Positions 15,563 through 23,537 of a DNA stretch of 42,968 nucleotides are shown one piece after another. The DNA comes from JAWLCA01 sp050485905 (lineage in GTDB: Bacteria; Pseudomonadota; Alphaproteobacteria; Rhodobacterales; Rhodobacteraceae). A program made the translations under genes and the position numbers. Position 1 is the first letter of the stretch. Each line of letters begins with the position of its first letter. The notes under the pieces are model-generated. The model made no database searches and was not told the DNA's origin. It worked only from the letters and a program-made list of their open reading frames with translations. The stretch is taken from positions 1 to 42,968 of the forward strand of contig JBJHCH010000015.1 in assembly GCA_050485905.1 (NCBI GenBank), written 5' to 3'.

Positions 15563-16504
15563 GTGGACGCCGCGCCGTTTCACGCCCACATCGCTGACGA
15601 CCGCCCGGCACATGCGTTCTGGGCGTTCTGTGCGGACGGGGTGCGGATTCGTTTGGTGCGGATGGGGCAGGGCGTGCGGGGCAGCGTGCTCGTCCTGCCG
15701 GGGCGCACCGAGTATGCCGAGAAATACGCGCGTGTCGCTGCTGCCCTGGAGGCGATGGGGCTAGGCTGCCTTGTGGTCGATTTCCGCGGGCAGGGCCTGT
15801 CGGACCGGCTGATCGGCGATCCGCGCCCCGGCCATGTCGCGAACTTTGCCGACTATCAGGTCGATGTGCGGGCCGCTTTGGCCGCGCTCAATGAGCTTGA
15901 GATGCCGAAGCCGCTTTATCTGCTGGCCCATTCCATGGGCGGCTGCATTGCGTTGCGGGCGCTGATAGGCGGACTGTTCCAGCCGCGGGCGGCTGTGTTC
16001 AGTGCGCCTATGTGGGGAATACTGATTCCCGTACTGCGCCGACCAGCGGCCTGGGGCATGACTCTGGCCGCACGGGCGCTGGGGCAGGGTCATCGCTTGA
16101 CGCCCGGCGCGGGCGGATCAGAGGCCTACCTGCTGTCGGCGGGATTCGACGACAACATGCTTACCACCGATCGCGAAAGCTTCGACTGGATGTGTGGTCA
16201 GGTTACTGCTGTGCCGGAACTGGCCTTGGGCGCGCCCACTCTTTCCTGGCTGGAAGCGGGCCTGCGCGAGACGCGAGCTTTGCGGCGACTGCCTTCGCCT
16301 GACGTGCCAGTGCTGACGCTGCTGGGCAGCCGCGAGAAGATTGTCGACTCCGCAGCAATCATCCAGCGGATGGAGCGCTGGCGGGGCGGCCGGCTGGAGC
16401 AGATCGCCGGGGCTGAGCACGAGATACTGATGGAAGCGCCTGCGATGCGCGCCCGTGCCCTCGCACTGATTGCGGAACAGTTCGGCGCAGCCGCTAAAGC
16501 GTGA
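15563..16504 (+). CDS. Alpha/beta hydrolase (lysophospholipase/monoacylglycerol lipase-like)
   Basis: 313 residues of the COG2267 (PldB) type. The nucleophile elbow is AHSMGG, with Ala where most members have Gly. The acid is probably Asp in KIVDSAAI and the His is in GAEHEIL. GSVLVLPGRTEYAEKY and VVDFRGQGLSDR are the usual oxyanion and loop segments. The start is GTG at 15563, 2 nt after the SCP2 stop, with no Shine-Dalgarno, so translation is likely coupled. The 3' end overlaps the convergent Anbu gene by 11 bp. The substrate is not known. Confidence 0.9.
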   Translation: MDAAPFHAHIADDRPAHAFWAFCADGVRIRLVRMGQGVRGSVLVLPGRTEYAEKYARVAAALEAMGLGCLVVDFRGQGLSDRLIGDPRPGHVANFADYQVDVRAALAALNELEMPKPLYLLAHSMGGCIALRALIGGLFQPRAAVFSAPMWGILIPVLRRPAAWGMTLAARALGQGHRLTPGAGGSEAYLLSAGFDDNMLTTDRESFDWMCGQVTAVPELALGAPTLSWLEAGLRETRALRRLPSPDVPVLTLLGSREKIVDSAAIIQRMERWRGGRLEQIAGAEHEILMEAPAMRARALALIAEQFGAAAKA

Positions 16505-17219
16505 TGCGCGTGAAGGCGTCGCGCAGGGCGTTTGACCATGCCTCTGACATCGCGGCGAACTGGCTGTCACCGGCCTCGATCCGCCTCGACATCGTCACCC
16601 GGCAGGCGTCGCGTTCGATCACCGTCAGGTCAAGCGGCATGCCCACCGACAGGTTGGAGCGGAGCGTCGAATCCATAGAAAGCAGGACCGCCTTTTGCGC
16701 ATCCTGAAGTGAGGTCGATGGCTGCACCACCCGGTCAAGGATCGGCTTGCCGTACTTGTGCTCGCCAATCTGCAGGAAAGGCGTGTCCTCGGTCGCCTCG
16801 ATGAAGTTCCCCTCAGGATAGATGAGGAAGAGGCGCATTGCGCCATCGCGCCGTTGTCCCGCTACGATCAGCGACGCGGTGGCGGCCTGCTTCATTCGCG
16901 CAAGCTTGTCGCCCACGTCCTGGGTCACGCGGGAAAGGGTGGCGCCCACGATTTCGGCCACCTTCAGCATGGTGTGGGCGCGCATGATCGAGGACTGATC
17001 GGTTGCATCCGGATCCTCGATCGCCTCACGCAGGCGTGCCACGGTCGTCTGGGTGACTGACAGGCTGCCGGCGGTCATGATGACAATGATCCGCTCTCCC
17101 GGTTCCTCGAAAACGAATGTCTTTCGGTAGATCGCGATATTGTCCACGCCGGCATTGGTGCGGCTGTCGGACAGAAGCACCATGCCGTCGTTCAGAAGAA
17201 GCCCCACGCAGTAGGTCAT
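16494..17219 (-). CDS. Anbu proteasome-like peptidase (bacterial proteasome homologue)
   Basis: 241 residues beginning MTYCVGLLLNDGMVLLSDSR; after Met removal the N-terminal Thr fits the nucleophile of the Ntn-hydrolase family, with no propeptide. SDSRTNAGVDN, TAGSLSVTQ and the length match Anbu (ancestral beta subunit) proteins, which form open helical or ring assemblies. It is the last gene in a leftward cluster with a transglutaminase-like protein, an alpha-E protein and a permuted ATP-grasp protein, the conserved genomic partners of Anbu. A gap of 60 nt separates it from the transglutaminase gene. The function and substrates of this system are unproven. Confidence 0.95.
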   Translation of the reverse strand: MTYCVGLLLNDGMVLLSDSRTNAGVDNIAIYRKTFVFEEPGERIIVIMTAGSLSVTQTTVARLREAIEDPDATDQSSIMRAHTMLKVAEIVGATLSRVTQDVGDKLARMKQAATASLIVAGQRRDGAMRLFLIYPEGNFIEATEDTPFLQIGEHKYGKPILDRVVQPSTSLQDAQKAVLLSMDSTLRSNLSVGMPLDLTVIERDACRVTMSRRIEAGDSQFAAMSEAWSNALRDAFTRITL

Positions 17220-17279
17220 GCCATGTCCGCCTGTATCTCTGGCCTATCGCACCGATGTCCGACTCGCCGGCGCATGCCC

Positions 17280-18092
17280 CTACTGCTGCACTGCCTGCAC
17301 AGCGACGCTGACGTCAAGGCTTTCGCTGCCCGGCCCGCGCGCGATGCCCCGGATCGGCGCCGCATCACGCGAGTCGAAGCCTGAACCAAGGCGGATGTAG
17401 CGCTCGTCAGGGCAGCAGCGGTTGGCCGGATCAAAGCCGACCCAGCCAAGGCCCGCGACATGAATCTCGGCCCAGGCGTGCGCCGCCTCATGCGGCGTGC
17501 CGTCCTCGGTCGCGTGCAGGTAGCCGGAGACATAGCGCGCAGGTAGTGACTGGCTGCGCGCGGCGGCGATGAGCGCATGGGCGTGATCCTGGCAGACGCC
17601 TTCGCCCAGCGCCAGCGCCTCGGCCGCAGTCGTATGGGCATGGGTGGTGCCGGGGCTGTAGGTGATCGCCCCAGCCACGCGGTCGGCCAGGGCGTGGGCG
17701 GCATCCAGCGGGTCCGCAACGCCCGCCACCGCATCGCGCCCCAGTTCGGTCAGCGCCAGATCAGGCCGGGTTGGTGCGGTGTGACGCATGTAGGCCTGCG
17801 GCGGCACCAGTTCGCGATGGCCGCGCAGGACACCGGCCAGATCGCGAGTCTCCACCTCGCCTGTTACTGTCACTACGATCCGGTCCACAGGGCCAAGGAC
17901 GGAGTGGCCCTGCACCAGATCGCCTGCACCATCGCGAAAGCTTCCGCCGGGGATCGAATCCGATACGGTGACCGCCCAGCGGATCGTCCGCTGGCCCTCG
18001 AACACCGACGGGGTCAGGCGGTGGCTTTGCACCACGCCGCGCACCGGCTGGTCGTAGCTGTATGTGGTGACATGATGGACCGACAGGATCAT
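17280..18092 (-). CDS. Transglutaminase-like cysteine peptidase of the Anbu cluster
   Basis: 270 residues. An N-terminal beta domain (MILSVHHVTTYSYDQPV) precedes the transglutaminase core. The triad Cys167 (GEGVCQDHAHALI), His205 (EAAHAWAEI) and Asp221 (GFDPANR) is complete, so the enzyme should be active. Such proteins next to ATP-grasp/alpha-E genes have been predicted to cut or transfer peptide tags. Its ATG overlaps the TGA of the upstream alpha-E gene by 4 bp (ATGA), so they are translationally coupled. Confidence 0.95.
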   Translation of the reverse strand: MILSVHHVTTYSYDQPVRGVVQSHRLTPSVFEGQRTIRWAVTVSDSIPGGSFRDGAGDLVQGHSVLGPVDRIVVTVTGEVETRDLAGVLRGHRELVPPQAYMRHTAPTRPDLALTELGRDAVAGVADPLDAAHALADRVAGAITYSPGTTHAHTTAAEALALGEGVCQDHAHALIAAARSQSLPARYVSGYLHATEDGTPHEAAHAWAEIHVAGLGWVGFDPANRCCPDERYIRLGSGFDSRDAAPIRGIARGPGSESLDVSVAVQAVQQ

Positions 18093-19042
18093 CGCACGTC
18101 CCCGCTGAGGTAGGATTCGTGAACCAGTGCACCCAGGGTTGCGATCTCACGGATGAAGCGCGTCAGGAATTCATGAAGCCCTTCCTCGAACACATCCTCT
18201 ACCGTCAGTTCCGCGATCTCTCCCAGAAGCGCCCAGGCGCGGCTTTGCGCGGGCGTATTTCTGTCGTAGCCACGACCCAGACGGCCCAGATGGCTCGCCA
18301 CGCCCTGCGTCGAGGCGAGGAGGGAGCGGGGGCATTGAGGGTTGAGGATCAGGAAGTGCGCGATCTTGCCCGCCGTAACTTCTCCTCCATACGCCCAGTA
18401 GAACGCCCGATGCGCCGAGAGCGCGCGCAAAAGCGTCGTCCACTGATAGTTGTCGAGCCCCGAGCCCACGAAATCCACGCGCGGCAGCAGCACATAGTAT
18501 TTCACGTCCAGAAGCCGCGCGGTGTTGTCGGCGCGCTCGATGAAAAAGCCGAGGTTCAGAAAGTCGTAGCCATCATTGCGCAGGTGCGAGGCATCGAGCG
18601 ACCCGCGCAGCAGCGCCGTCTGCCGCATCGTCCAGTCCGTCAGGTGGTTCAGGTCAAGTTCACTGCGCGGGGTGCGTTCCAGTTGCCGCAATTCCTGAAA
18701 GGCGGTGTTCAGCGCATCCCACATCTGGGTGGTCAGCGCGGTGCGCACGATCCGCGCGTTCTCTCGCGCGCGCACAATGCACGATGCCACGGAGGACGGG
18801 TTGTCGCGGTCGAAGAACAGATAGCTTTCGATGTTGCGCTGCACCGGATCGCCGTACTTCTGCTCGAAGCCTTCGGCGGTGCCGCTGGCGCGCAGCAGGC
18901 TTTCCCATTCGTTGCGGTAGCCATGCCCGGCCGAGGGGATCAACGACATCCGGGCGCCGACCTGCAGCAGGCGAGAAGCGGTTTCGGCCCGCTCCATATA
19001 GCGGGCGAGCCAGTAGAGATTCGATGCGGTCCGGCTCAGCAT
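18089..19042 (-). CDS. Alpha-E domain protein of the Anbu cluster
   Basis: 317 residues, almost all helical, with the family's conserved opening MLSRTASNLYWLARYMERAE and inner signatures such as DFLNLGFFIERADNTARLLDVKY and NPQCPRSLL. The alpha-E (COG2307) domain has no assigned activity and always occurs with permuted ATP-grasp and transglutaminase-like partners, sometimes fused to them. GGAG lies 8 nt before the ATG. It is 4 nt after the ATP-grasp gene and overlaps the transglutaminase gene by 4 bp. Confidence 0.95.
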   Translation of the reverse strand: MLSRTASNLYWLARYMERAETASRLLQVGARMSLIPSAGHGYRNEWESLLRASGTAEGFEQKYGDPVQRNIESYLFFDRDNPSSVASCIVRARENARIVRTALTTQMWDALNTAFQELRQLERTPRSELDLNHLTDWTMRQTALLRGSLDASHLRNDGYDFLNLGFFIERADNTARLLDVKYYVLLPRVDFVGSGLDNYQWTTLLRALSAHRAFYWAYGGEVTAGKIAHFLILNPQCPRSLLASTQGVASHLGRLGRGYDRNTPAQSRAWALLGEIAELTVEDVFEEGLHEFLTRFIREIATLGALVHESYLSGDVR

Positions 19043-19046
19043 CCCA

Positions 19047-20465
19047 TCACTCCGCCAGTACCCAAGTATCTTTGACACCGCCACCCTGGGAAGAGTTCAC
19101 CACCAGACTGCCCTCGGTCAGCGCCACTCGAGTCAACCCGCCGGGGATCAACTCGATGGTCTCTCCCACCAGGCAATAGGGGCGCAGATCCACATGACGC
19201 GGGGCGATCCCTTCTTCGACGAATGTCGGGCAGGTGGACAGCGACAGGGTCGGCTGTGAAATATAGGCGTCAGGCCGCTGGATGAGACGCTCACGGAAAC
19301 TTTCGATCTGCTCTTGCGTCGATTTCGGACCAACCAGCATGCCATAGCCGCCAGATCCATGAACCTCCTTCACCACGAGTTCGGGCAGATGCTCCAGGAC
19401 GTATTTCAGATCGTCCTGCTTCCCGCATTGCCAGGTTGGCACGTTCATCAGGATCGGCTCTTCGCCCAGGTAGAAGCGGATCATGTCAGGCACGAAGGTA
19501 TAAATCGCCTTGTCGTCCGCAACCCCCGCGCCGGGTGCTGAGCAGATGGCGACTCCGCCAGAGCGATAGACGTCCATCAAACCGGGTACGCCAAGCATAC
19601 TATCGGACCGAAAGCACAGCGGATCGAGAAAAGCATCATCAAGCCGACGATAGATCACATCGACCTGGCGCGGGCCTTCCGTCGTCCGCATCCAGACGAA
19701 TTCACCTTCCACGAACAGATCCTGACCCTCGACGAGTTCGACTCCCATCAGGTCGGCCAGCAGCGAATGTTCGTAGTAGGCCGAATTGAAATGCCCCGGG
19801 GTCAGGATCACCACCGTTGGATCGCCGTCGCATTTTGCCGGCGCGACCGAGGCGAGCGTACGGCGCAGTGCCTCGGAATAGCCGTCAACGGGGGCGATCC
19901 GATTCTCGCGGAACAGCGCGGGAAACATCCGCATCATGATCTCGCGGCTTTCCAGCATGTAGCTGACGCCCGAGGGGGTTCGGCAGTTGTCCTCCAGCAC
20001 GAAAAAATCGTTAGGGCCCGTTCGAACGATGTCGATGCCCACGATGTGACTGTAGACGCCGCGCGGGGGGGTAATTCCAACGACGGCCTTTTCATAGGCT
20101 TCGTTGCGATAGACAAGTCGAGAGGGGACAAGGCCCGCGCGCACAATCTCGCCGCGATTGTAGACGTCGGCCAGGAAGGCGTTGAGCGCCCGCGCCCGCT
20201 GCTTGATGCCGCGTTCCAGACGCCGCCATTCATCGTTGGTGAAGACGCGCGGAAACATGTCGAACGGGATCAGTCGGTCGGGATCACCGCCTTCGCCGTA
20301 TACGGCAAAGGTGATGCCGATGCGGCGGAACAGCGCCTCGGCCTCTGCCTGCTTCAGGCTGCGCAACTCTGCCGGCATGGACTCGGTCCAGTTGCGAAGT
20401 TGAGCATAGGGGCGGCGAACCGTCTCGCCCTCGAACATCTCGTTGAAATACGTCGTCACCGTCAC
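19047..20465 (-). CDS. Circularly permuted ATP-grasp protein of the Anbu cluster
   Basis: 472 residues of the COG2308 / CP_ATPgrasp type, predicted to ligate an amino acid or peptide using ATP. Recognisable parts are FVLEDNCRTPSGVSYMLE (about 155-175), the ligand-binding VVKEVHGSGGYGMLVGP (about 365-380) and the end NSSQGGGVKDTWVL. The start is GTG at 20465, with AGGAAAGG about 8 nt upstream; a second GTG two codons later is possible. It heads the leftward four-gene cluster and diverges from the ligase-associated exonuclease gene. Confidence 0.95.
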   Translation of the reverse strand: MTVTTYFNEMFEGETVRRPYAQLRNWTESMPAELRSLKQAEAEALFRRIGITFAVYGEGGDPDRLIPFDMFPRVFTNDEWRRLERGIKQRARALNAFLADVYNRGEIVRAGLVPSRLVYRNEAYEKAVVGITPPRGVYSHIVGIDIVRTGPNDFFVLEDNCRTPSGVSYMLESREIMMRMFPALFRENRIAPVDGYSEALRRTLASVAPAKCDGDPTVVILTPGHFNSAYYEHSLLADLMGVELVEGQDLFVEGEFVWMRTTEGPRQVDVIYRRLDDAFLDPLCFRSDSMLGVPGLMDVYRSGGVAICSAPGAGVADDKAIYTFVPDMIRFYLGEEPILMNVPTWQCGKQDDLKYVLEHLPELVVKEVHGSGGYGMLVGPKSTQEQIESFRERLIQRPDAYISQPTLSLSTCPTFVEEGIAPRHVDLRPYCLVGETIELIPGGLTRVALTEGSLVVNSSQGGGVKDTWVLAE

Positions 20466-20483
20466 CCCTGAGGCCTTTCCTGT

Positions 20484-20512
20484 ATGTGATCAAAATTCGT
20501 GCAGGGTGACAA
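20484..20512 (-). promoter_or_regulatory. Candidate promoter of the Anbu cluster
   Basis: On the minus strand TTGTCA (20507-20512, 5 of 6 -35 bases) is followed after 17 bp by TCACAT (20484-20489, 3 of 6 -10 bases), giving a leader of about 10-15 nt before the GTG start of the ATP-grasp gene. Confidence 0.35.
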
Positions 20513-20621
20513 GCGTGCCCAAGCGGCCGCGTTCCCGGCCTTTTTCTGTTTGCCGTATTTTGGGGCAGTATGCGGCATGGTTGGGCAGTTCCATGCCACT
20601 AGTCGGTCAATCTCGCGCAGC

Positions 20622-20627
20622 TATAGT
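20622..20627 (+). promoter_or_regulatory. -10 box of the exonuclease gene, 7 nt before the ATG
   Basis: TATAGT (5 of 6 -10 bases) ends 7 nt before the ATG at 20635 and no Shine-Dalgarno is visible, so the exonuclease-ligase transcript may be leaderless. A good -35 box is not seen. Confidence 0.35.
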
Positions 20628-20634
20628 GTGTCGC

Positions 20635-21651
20635 ATGGCCGTCTTGGAGCACACAAACCGGGGGCTCTACTGCGCTGCGGGCGGGTTCCACATCGACCCT
20701 TGGCGGCCGGTTGAGCGTGCGCTCATCACCCACGGCCACGCTGATCACGCGCGCGGGGGTCATGACTACTATCTGGCGACCGATGCTGCGGCTCCAGTGA
20801 TGCGCCACCGGCTCGGCGAGGTGAGCATAGAGACAATCCGCTACGGCGAGGTGCGAAGCATTGGTGACGCCAAGGTTTCGTTCCATCCGGCGGGTCATGT
20901 GCCCGGATCAGCACAGATCCGGGTTGAGGTGGGGGGCGAGGTCTGGGTCGTCTCGGGCGACTACAAGATCGAGGATGACGGGCTGTCGGAACCGTTCGAA
21001 CCGGTGCGCTGCCATACCTTCATCAGCGAATGCACCTTTGGCCTGCCGGTCTATCGCTGGGCACCGCAGGCGGAGATCGCCCAACAAGTCAATGGCTGGT
21101 GGACCAGAAACCGGGCTGAGGGGCGGGTCTCGGTGCTCGGCGCCTATGCGCTGGGCAAGGCGCAACGTCTCCTCTCGATGGTTGATCCCGGCACCGGGCC
21201 GATCCTTACCCATGGCGCGGTGGAGGCGACGAACCGGGTGATGCGGGCCCAGGGGATCGCGCTGCCCGATACGACTCAGGTGACGCCTGACCTGGACTTA
21301 GCGGCCCATTCAGGCGCGCTCGTCATCGCGCCGCCTTCGGCGCTGGGTGGGCCGTGGCTGCGCCGGTTTGGTTCTGCTTCCACTGCCTTTGCGAGCGGCT
21401 GGATGACGTTGCGCGGGGTGCGGCGACGGCGGGGTATGGAGAAGGGGTTCGTAATTTCCGATCATGCCGACTGGGCGGGGCTGAACAGCGCAATCCGCGA
21501 AACCGGAGCGGAGCGCGTTCTGGTAACCCACGGCTATACATCTGTTTTCGCCCGATGGCTGACCGATCAGGGCTATGACTCCGGTGTTCTGGAAACCGAG
21601 TATGAGGGCGAGGGTGCCGACGCGGACGATGGCGGCGAGGGGTCGGTATGA
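20635..21651 (+). CDS. Ligase-associated DNA exonuclease (metallo-beta-lactamase/beta-CASP fold)
   Basis: 338 residues. The metal site is THGHADHARGG near residue 35, followed by further MBL elements (FHPAGHVPGSAQIRV, VSGDYK) and a C-terminal HADW/THGY pair (SDHADWAGL, VTHGYTS) as in beta-CASP nucleases. This family is encoded next to ATP-dependent ligases and thought to process damaged ends. The ATG at 20635 is chosen because homology starts there. Its TGA overlaps the ATG of the ligase gene by 4 bp. Confidence 0.93.
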   Translation: MAVLEHTNRGLYCAAGGFHIDPWRPVERALITHGHADHARGGHDYYLATDAAAPVMRHRLGEVSIETIRYGEVRSIGDAKVSFHPAGHVPGSAQIRVEVGGEVWVVSGDYKIEDDGLSEPFEPVRCHTFISECTFGLPVYRWAPQAEIAQQVNGWWTRNRAEGRVSVLGAYALGKAQRLLSMVDPGTGPILTHGAVEATNRVMRAQGIALPDTTQVTPDLDLAAHSGALVIAPPSALGGPWLRRFGSASTAFASGWMTLRGVRRRRGMEKGFVISDHADWAGLNSAIRETGAERVLVTHGYTSVFARWLTDQGYDSGVLETEYEGEGADADDGGEGSV

Positions 21652-23240
21652 GGCGATTTGCCGAGCTTTTCGTCGCGCTGGACGGCACGACCCGCACGAA
21701 CGCCAAGGTTGCGGCACTTGCAGAGTATTTCATGCATGCGGCGGAGCAGGACCGTCTATGGACCGTGGCGCTGCTGTCCGGGCGGCGGCCGAAACGGGCC
21801 GTTACCGCAACGAAGCTGCGCGAATGGGCGGCAGAGCGGGCGGGGATACCGCTGTGGCTGTTCGAGGAATCCTATCCGGTGGTGGGCGATCTGGCCGAGA
21901 CGATCGCGCTGATCCTGCCGCCGACGGAGAGGGTGGAGGACCGGTCGCTGACACACTGGATCGACCGGCTGCGCGGTCTGGCGAGTGCGGATGATGCCGA
22001 GAAAAAGGCCATGATCCTGAATAGTTGGGACTCTCTCGGAACGGTCGAGCGGTTCCTGTTCAACAAGCTGCTGACCGGCGGTTTTCGGATGGGGGTCAGC
22101 CAGAAGCTGATGACGCGGGCGCTGGCGCGGGCGACGGGGCTGGACGAGGCGGAGTTGGCGCATCGGCTGATGGGCGACTGGTCGCCCGAGCGGACGTCCT
22201 GGGAGGCGCTGATCCTGTCGAATGACCCTGCGGCGGACCGGTCGAAACCGTACCCGTTCTGTTTGGCCTACGGGCTGGAGGGAGGGCCAGAATCCCTAGG
22301 AAATCCAAGCGACTGGCTAGCAGAATGGAAGTGGGACGGGATCAGGGGCCAGCTGATCCTGCGCGGCGGGGCGCATCATTTGTGGAGCCGGGGCGAGGAG
22401 TTGATGACCGACCGCTTTCCGGAACTGGCTGCCGCGCGGGACTGGTTGCCGGATGGAACGGTGATCGACGGCGAGATGCTGGTCTGGATGGAGAATGCGC
22501 CGCAGCCCTTTGCGCTGCTGCAGAAACGGATCGGGCGAAAGACGGTGCCAAAGACGCTGCTGGCCGAGGCGCCGGTGCGGATGCTGGCCAATGATCTGCT
22601 GGAATGGCAGGGGCGGGACATTCGCGATCTGGCCTTCGGGGAACGGCGGAAAATTCTTGCCAAGGCATTGGAAAACATACCGGAACAGGCCCCGGTCGGG
22701 CTGTCGCAGGCAATCCGTTTCGACAGTTGGGAGGGCCTCGCGGCGGTGCGGGAGGGGGCGCGGGGGCGGGGGGCGGAGGGGGTGATGCTGAAGCGGTTGT
22801 CGGCGCCCTATCTGGGTGGGCGGCGGCGGGGGGACTGGTGGAAATGGAAGCTCGATCCGTTCAGCGTGGATGCGGTCATGGTCTATGCCCAGGCGGGGCA
22901 TGGACGGCGTGCGACGCTGTTCACTGACTATACATTCGCGGTGCGGGACGGGGCGGAGTTCGTGCCCTTCACCAAGGCCTATTCGGGGCTGACGGATGCC
23001 GAGTTCAACGAGATAACCCGTTGGATTCGCAAGAATACCCTTGAACGGTTCGGTCCCGTGCGGCGGGTCGAACCGGCGCTGGTTTTCGAGATCGGGTTCG
23101 AGGGGATTCAGGCCAGTTCGCGGCACAAGTCGGGGGTGGCGCTGCGGTTTCCGCGGATGTTGCGGTGGCGGCGGGACAAGCCGGTGGACGAGGTGAACAC
23201 GCTGGACGATCTGAAGGCGATGCTGGCGCAATACGGCTGA
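21648..23240 (+). CDS. ATP-dependent DNA ligase (damage-response type)
   Basis: 530 residues. An N-terminal helical DNA-binding domain (about 1-200) precedes the nucleotidyltransferase core with motif I EWKWDGIRGQ (adenylated Lys228), DGEMLVW (motif III region) and EGVMLKR (motif IV), then an OB-fold domain with WKWKLDP (motif V). It matches the ligases paired with a beta-CASP exonuclease. That set often also includes a Lhr-type helicase and a metallophosphoesterase; neither is in this window. Likely role: repair of cross-linked or broken DNA. The gene ends at a repeat-bearing convergent gap. Confidence 0.95.
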   Translation: MRRFAELFVALDGTTRTNAKVAALAEYFMHAAEQDRLWTVALLSGRRPKRAVTATKLREWAAERAGIPLWLFEESYPVVGDLAETIALILPPTERVEDRSLTHWIDRLRGLASADDAEKKAMILNSWDSLGTVERFLFNKLLTGGFRMGVSQKLMTRALARATGLDEAELAHRLMGDWSPERTSWEALILSNDPAADRSKPYPFCLAYGLEGGPESLGNPSDWLAEWKWDGIRGQLILRGGAHHLWSRGEELMTDRFPELAAARDWLPDGTVIDGEMLVWMENAPQPFALLQKRIGRKTVPKTLLAEAPVRMLANDLLEWQGRDIRDLAFGERRKILAKALENIPEQAPVGLSQAIRFDSWEGLAAVREGARGRGAEGVMLKRLSAPYLGGRRRGDWWKWKLDPFSVDAVMVYAQAGHGRRATLFTDYTFAVRDGAEFVPFTKAYSGLTDAEFNEITRWIRKNTLERFGPVRRVEPALVFEIGFEGIQASSRHKSGVALRFPRMLRWRRDKPVDEVNTLDDLKAMLAQYG

Positions 23241-23247
23241 AAACGCG

Positions 23248-23300
23248 GTGTGCATCCACGTATGATTCACGTGCATCTTGCGTGCATACTACGTGCATAC
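23248..23300. repeat. Array A of 11-bp phased repeats
   Basis: Five units of consensus ACGTGCATACT with cores starting at 23250, 23260, 23271, 23282 and 23293 (spacing 10, 11, 11, 11). The second unit is the variant ACGTATGATTC. It is far less GC-rich than the flanking genes and contains no convincing reading frame; a unit of 11 cannot encode a peptide repeat without cycling frames. Confidence 0.85.
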
Positions 23301-23350
23301 GTTGCGCGCGGTGGGGTGGCGGCTTCCGCAACGCCGGGGCCGAGAGCGGC

Positions 23351-23404
23351 GTGTGCACACGACGTATGATTCACGTGCATCTGCCATGCATACAACGTGC
23401 ATAC
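23351..23404. repeat. Array B of 11-bp phased repeats
   Basis: Five units with cores at 23353, 23364, 23375, 23386 and 23397, all exactly 11 bp apart. From 23362 it matches array A (from 23258) at 39 of 43 positions, including the variant second unit, so the arrays arose by duplication. The arrays are offset by 104 bp and separated by a GC-rich spacer. Confidence 0.85.
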
Positions 23405-23537
23405 CTAAAAAACGCACATGAGGGCGCCGGTTGTGCGCTGGTGCACAGCGAGGCGGCCTGCGCGGGGACGGTAGCGGTGGCTGCCGAAGGGGCGAGGCCC
23501 CGGCGCGGGCCGGGGCGTCGCTGGGTGCGGGCTGGCT
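23405..23537. other. Rest of the ligase-metY convergent gap, with a GC hairpin
   Basis: No gene seen. An 8-bp hairpin GCCCCGGC/GCCGGGGC at 23497-23516 lies about 22 nt past the metY stop codon. It lacks a T-tract on either strand and could be a weak terminator. GTGCGC and GTGCAC near 23433-23446 resemble repeat cores but are out of the 11-bp phase. Confidence 0.4.

Noticed and set aside
23248..23404. Reading the phased repeats as a CRISPR array
   Set aside because: Units are 11 bp and contiguous with no unique spacers, and there is no cas gene nearby.
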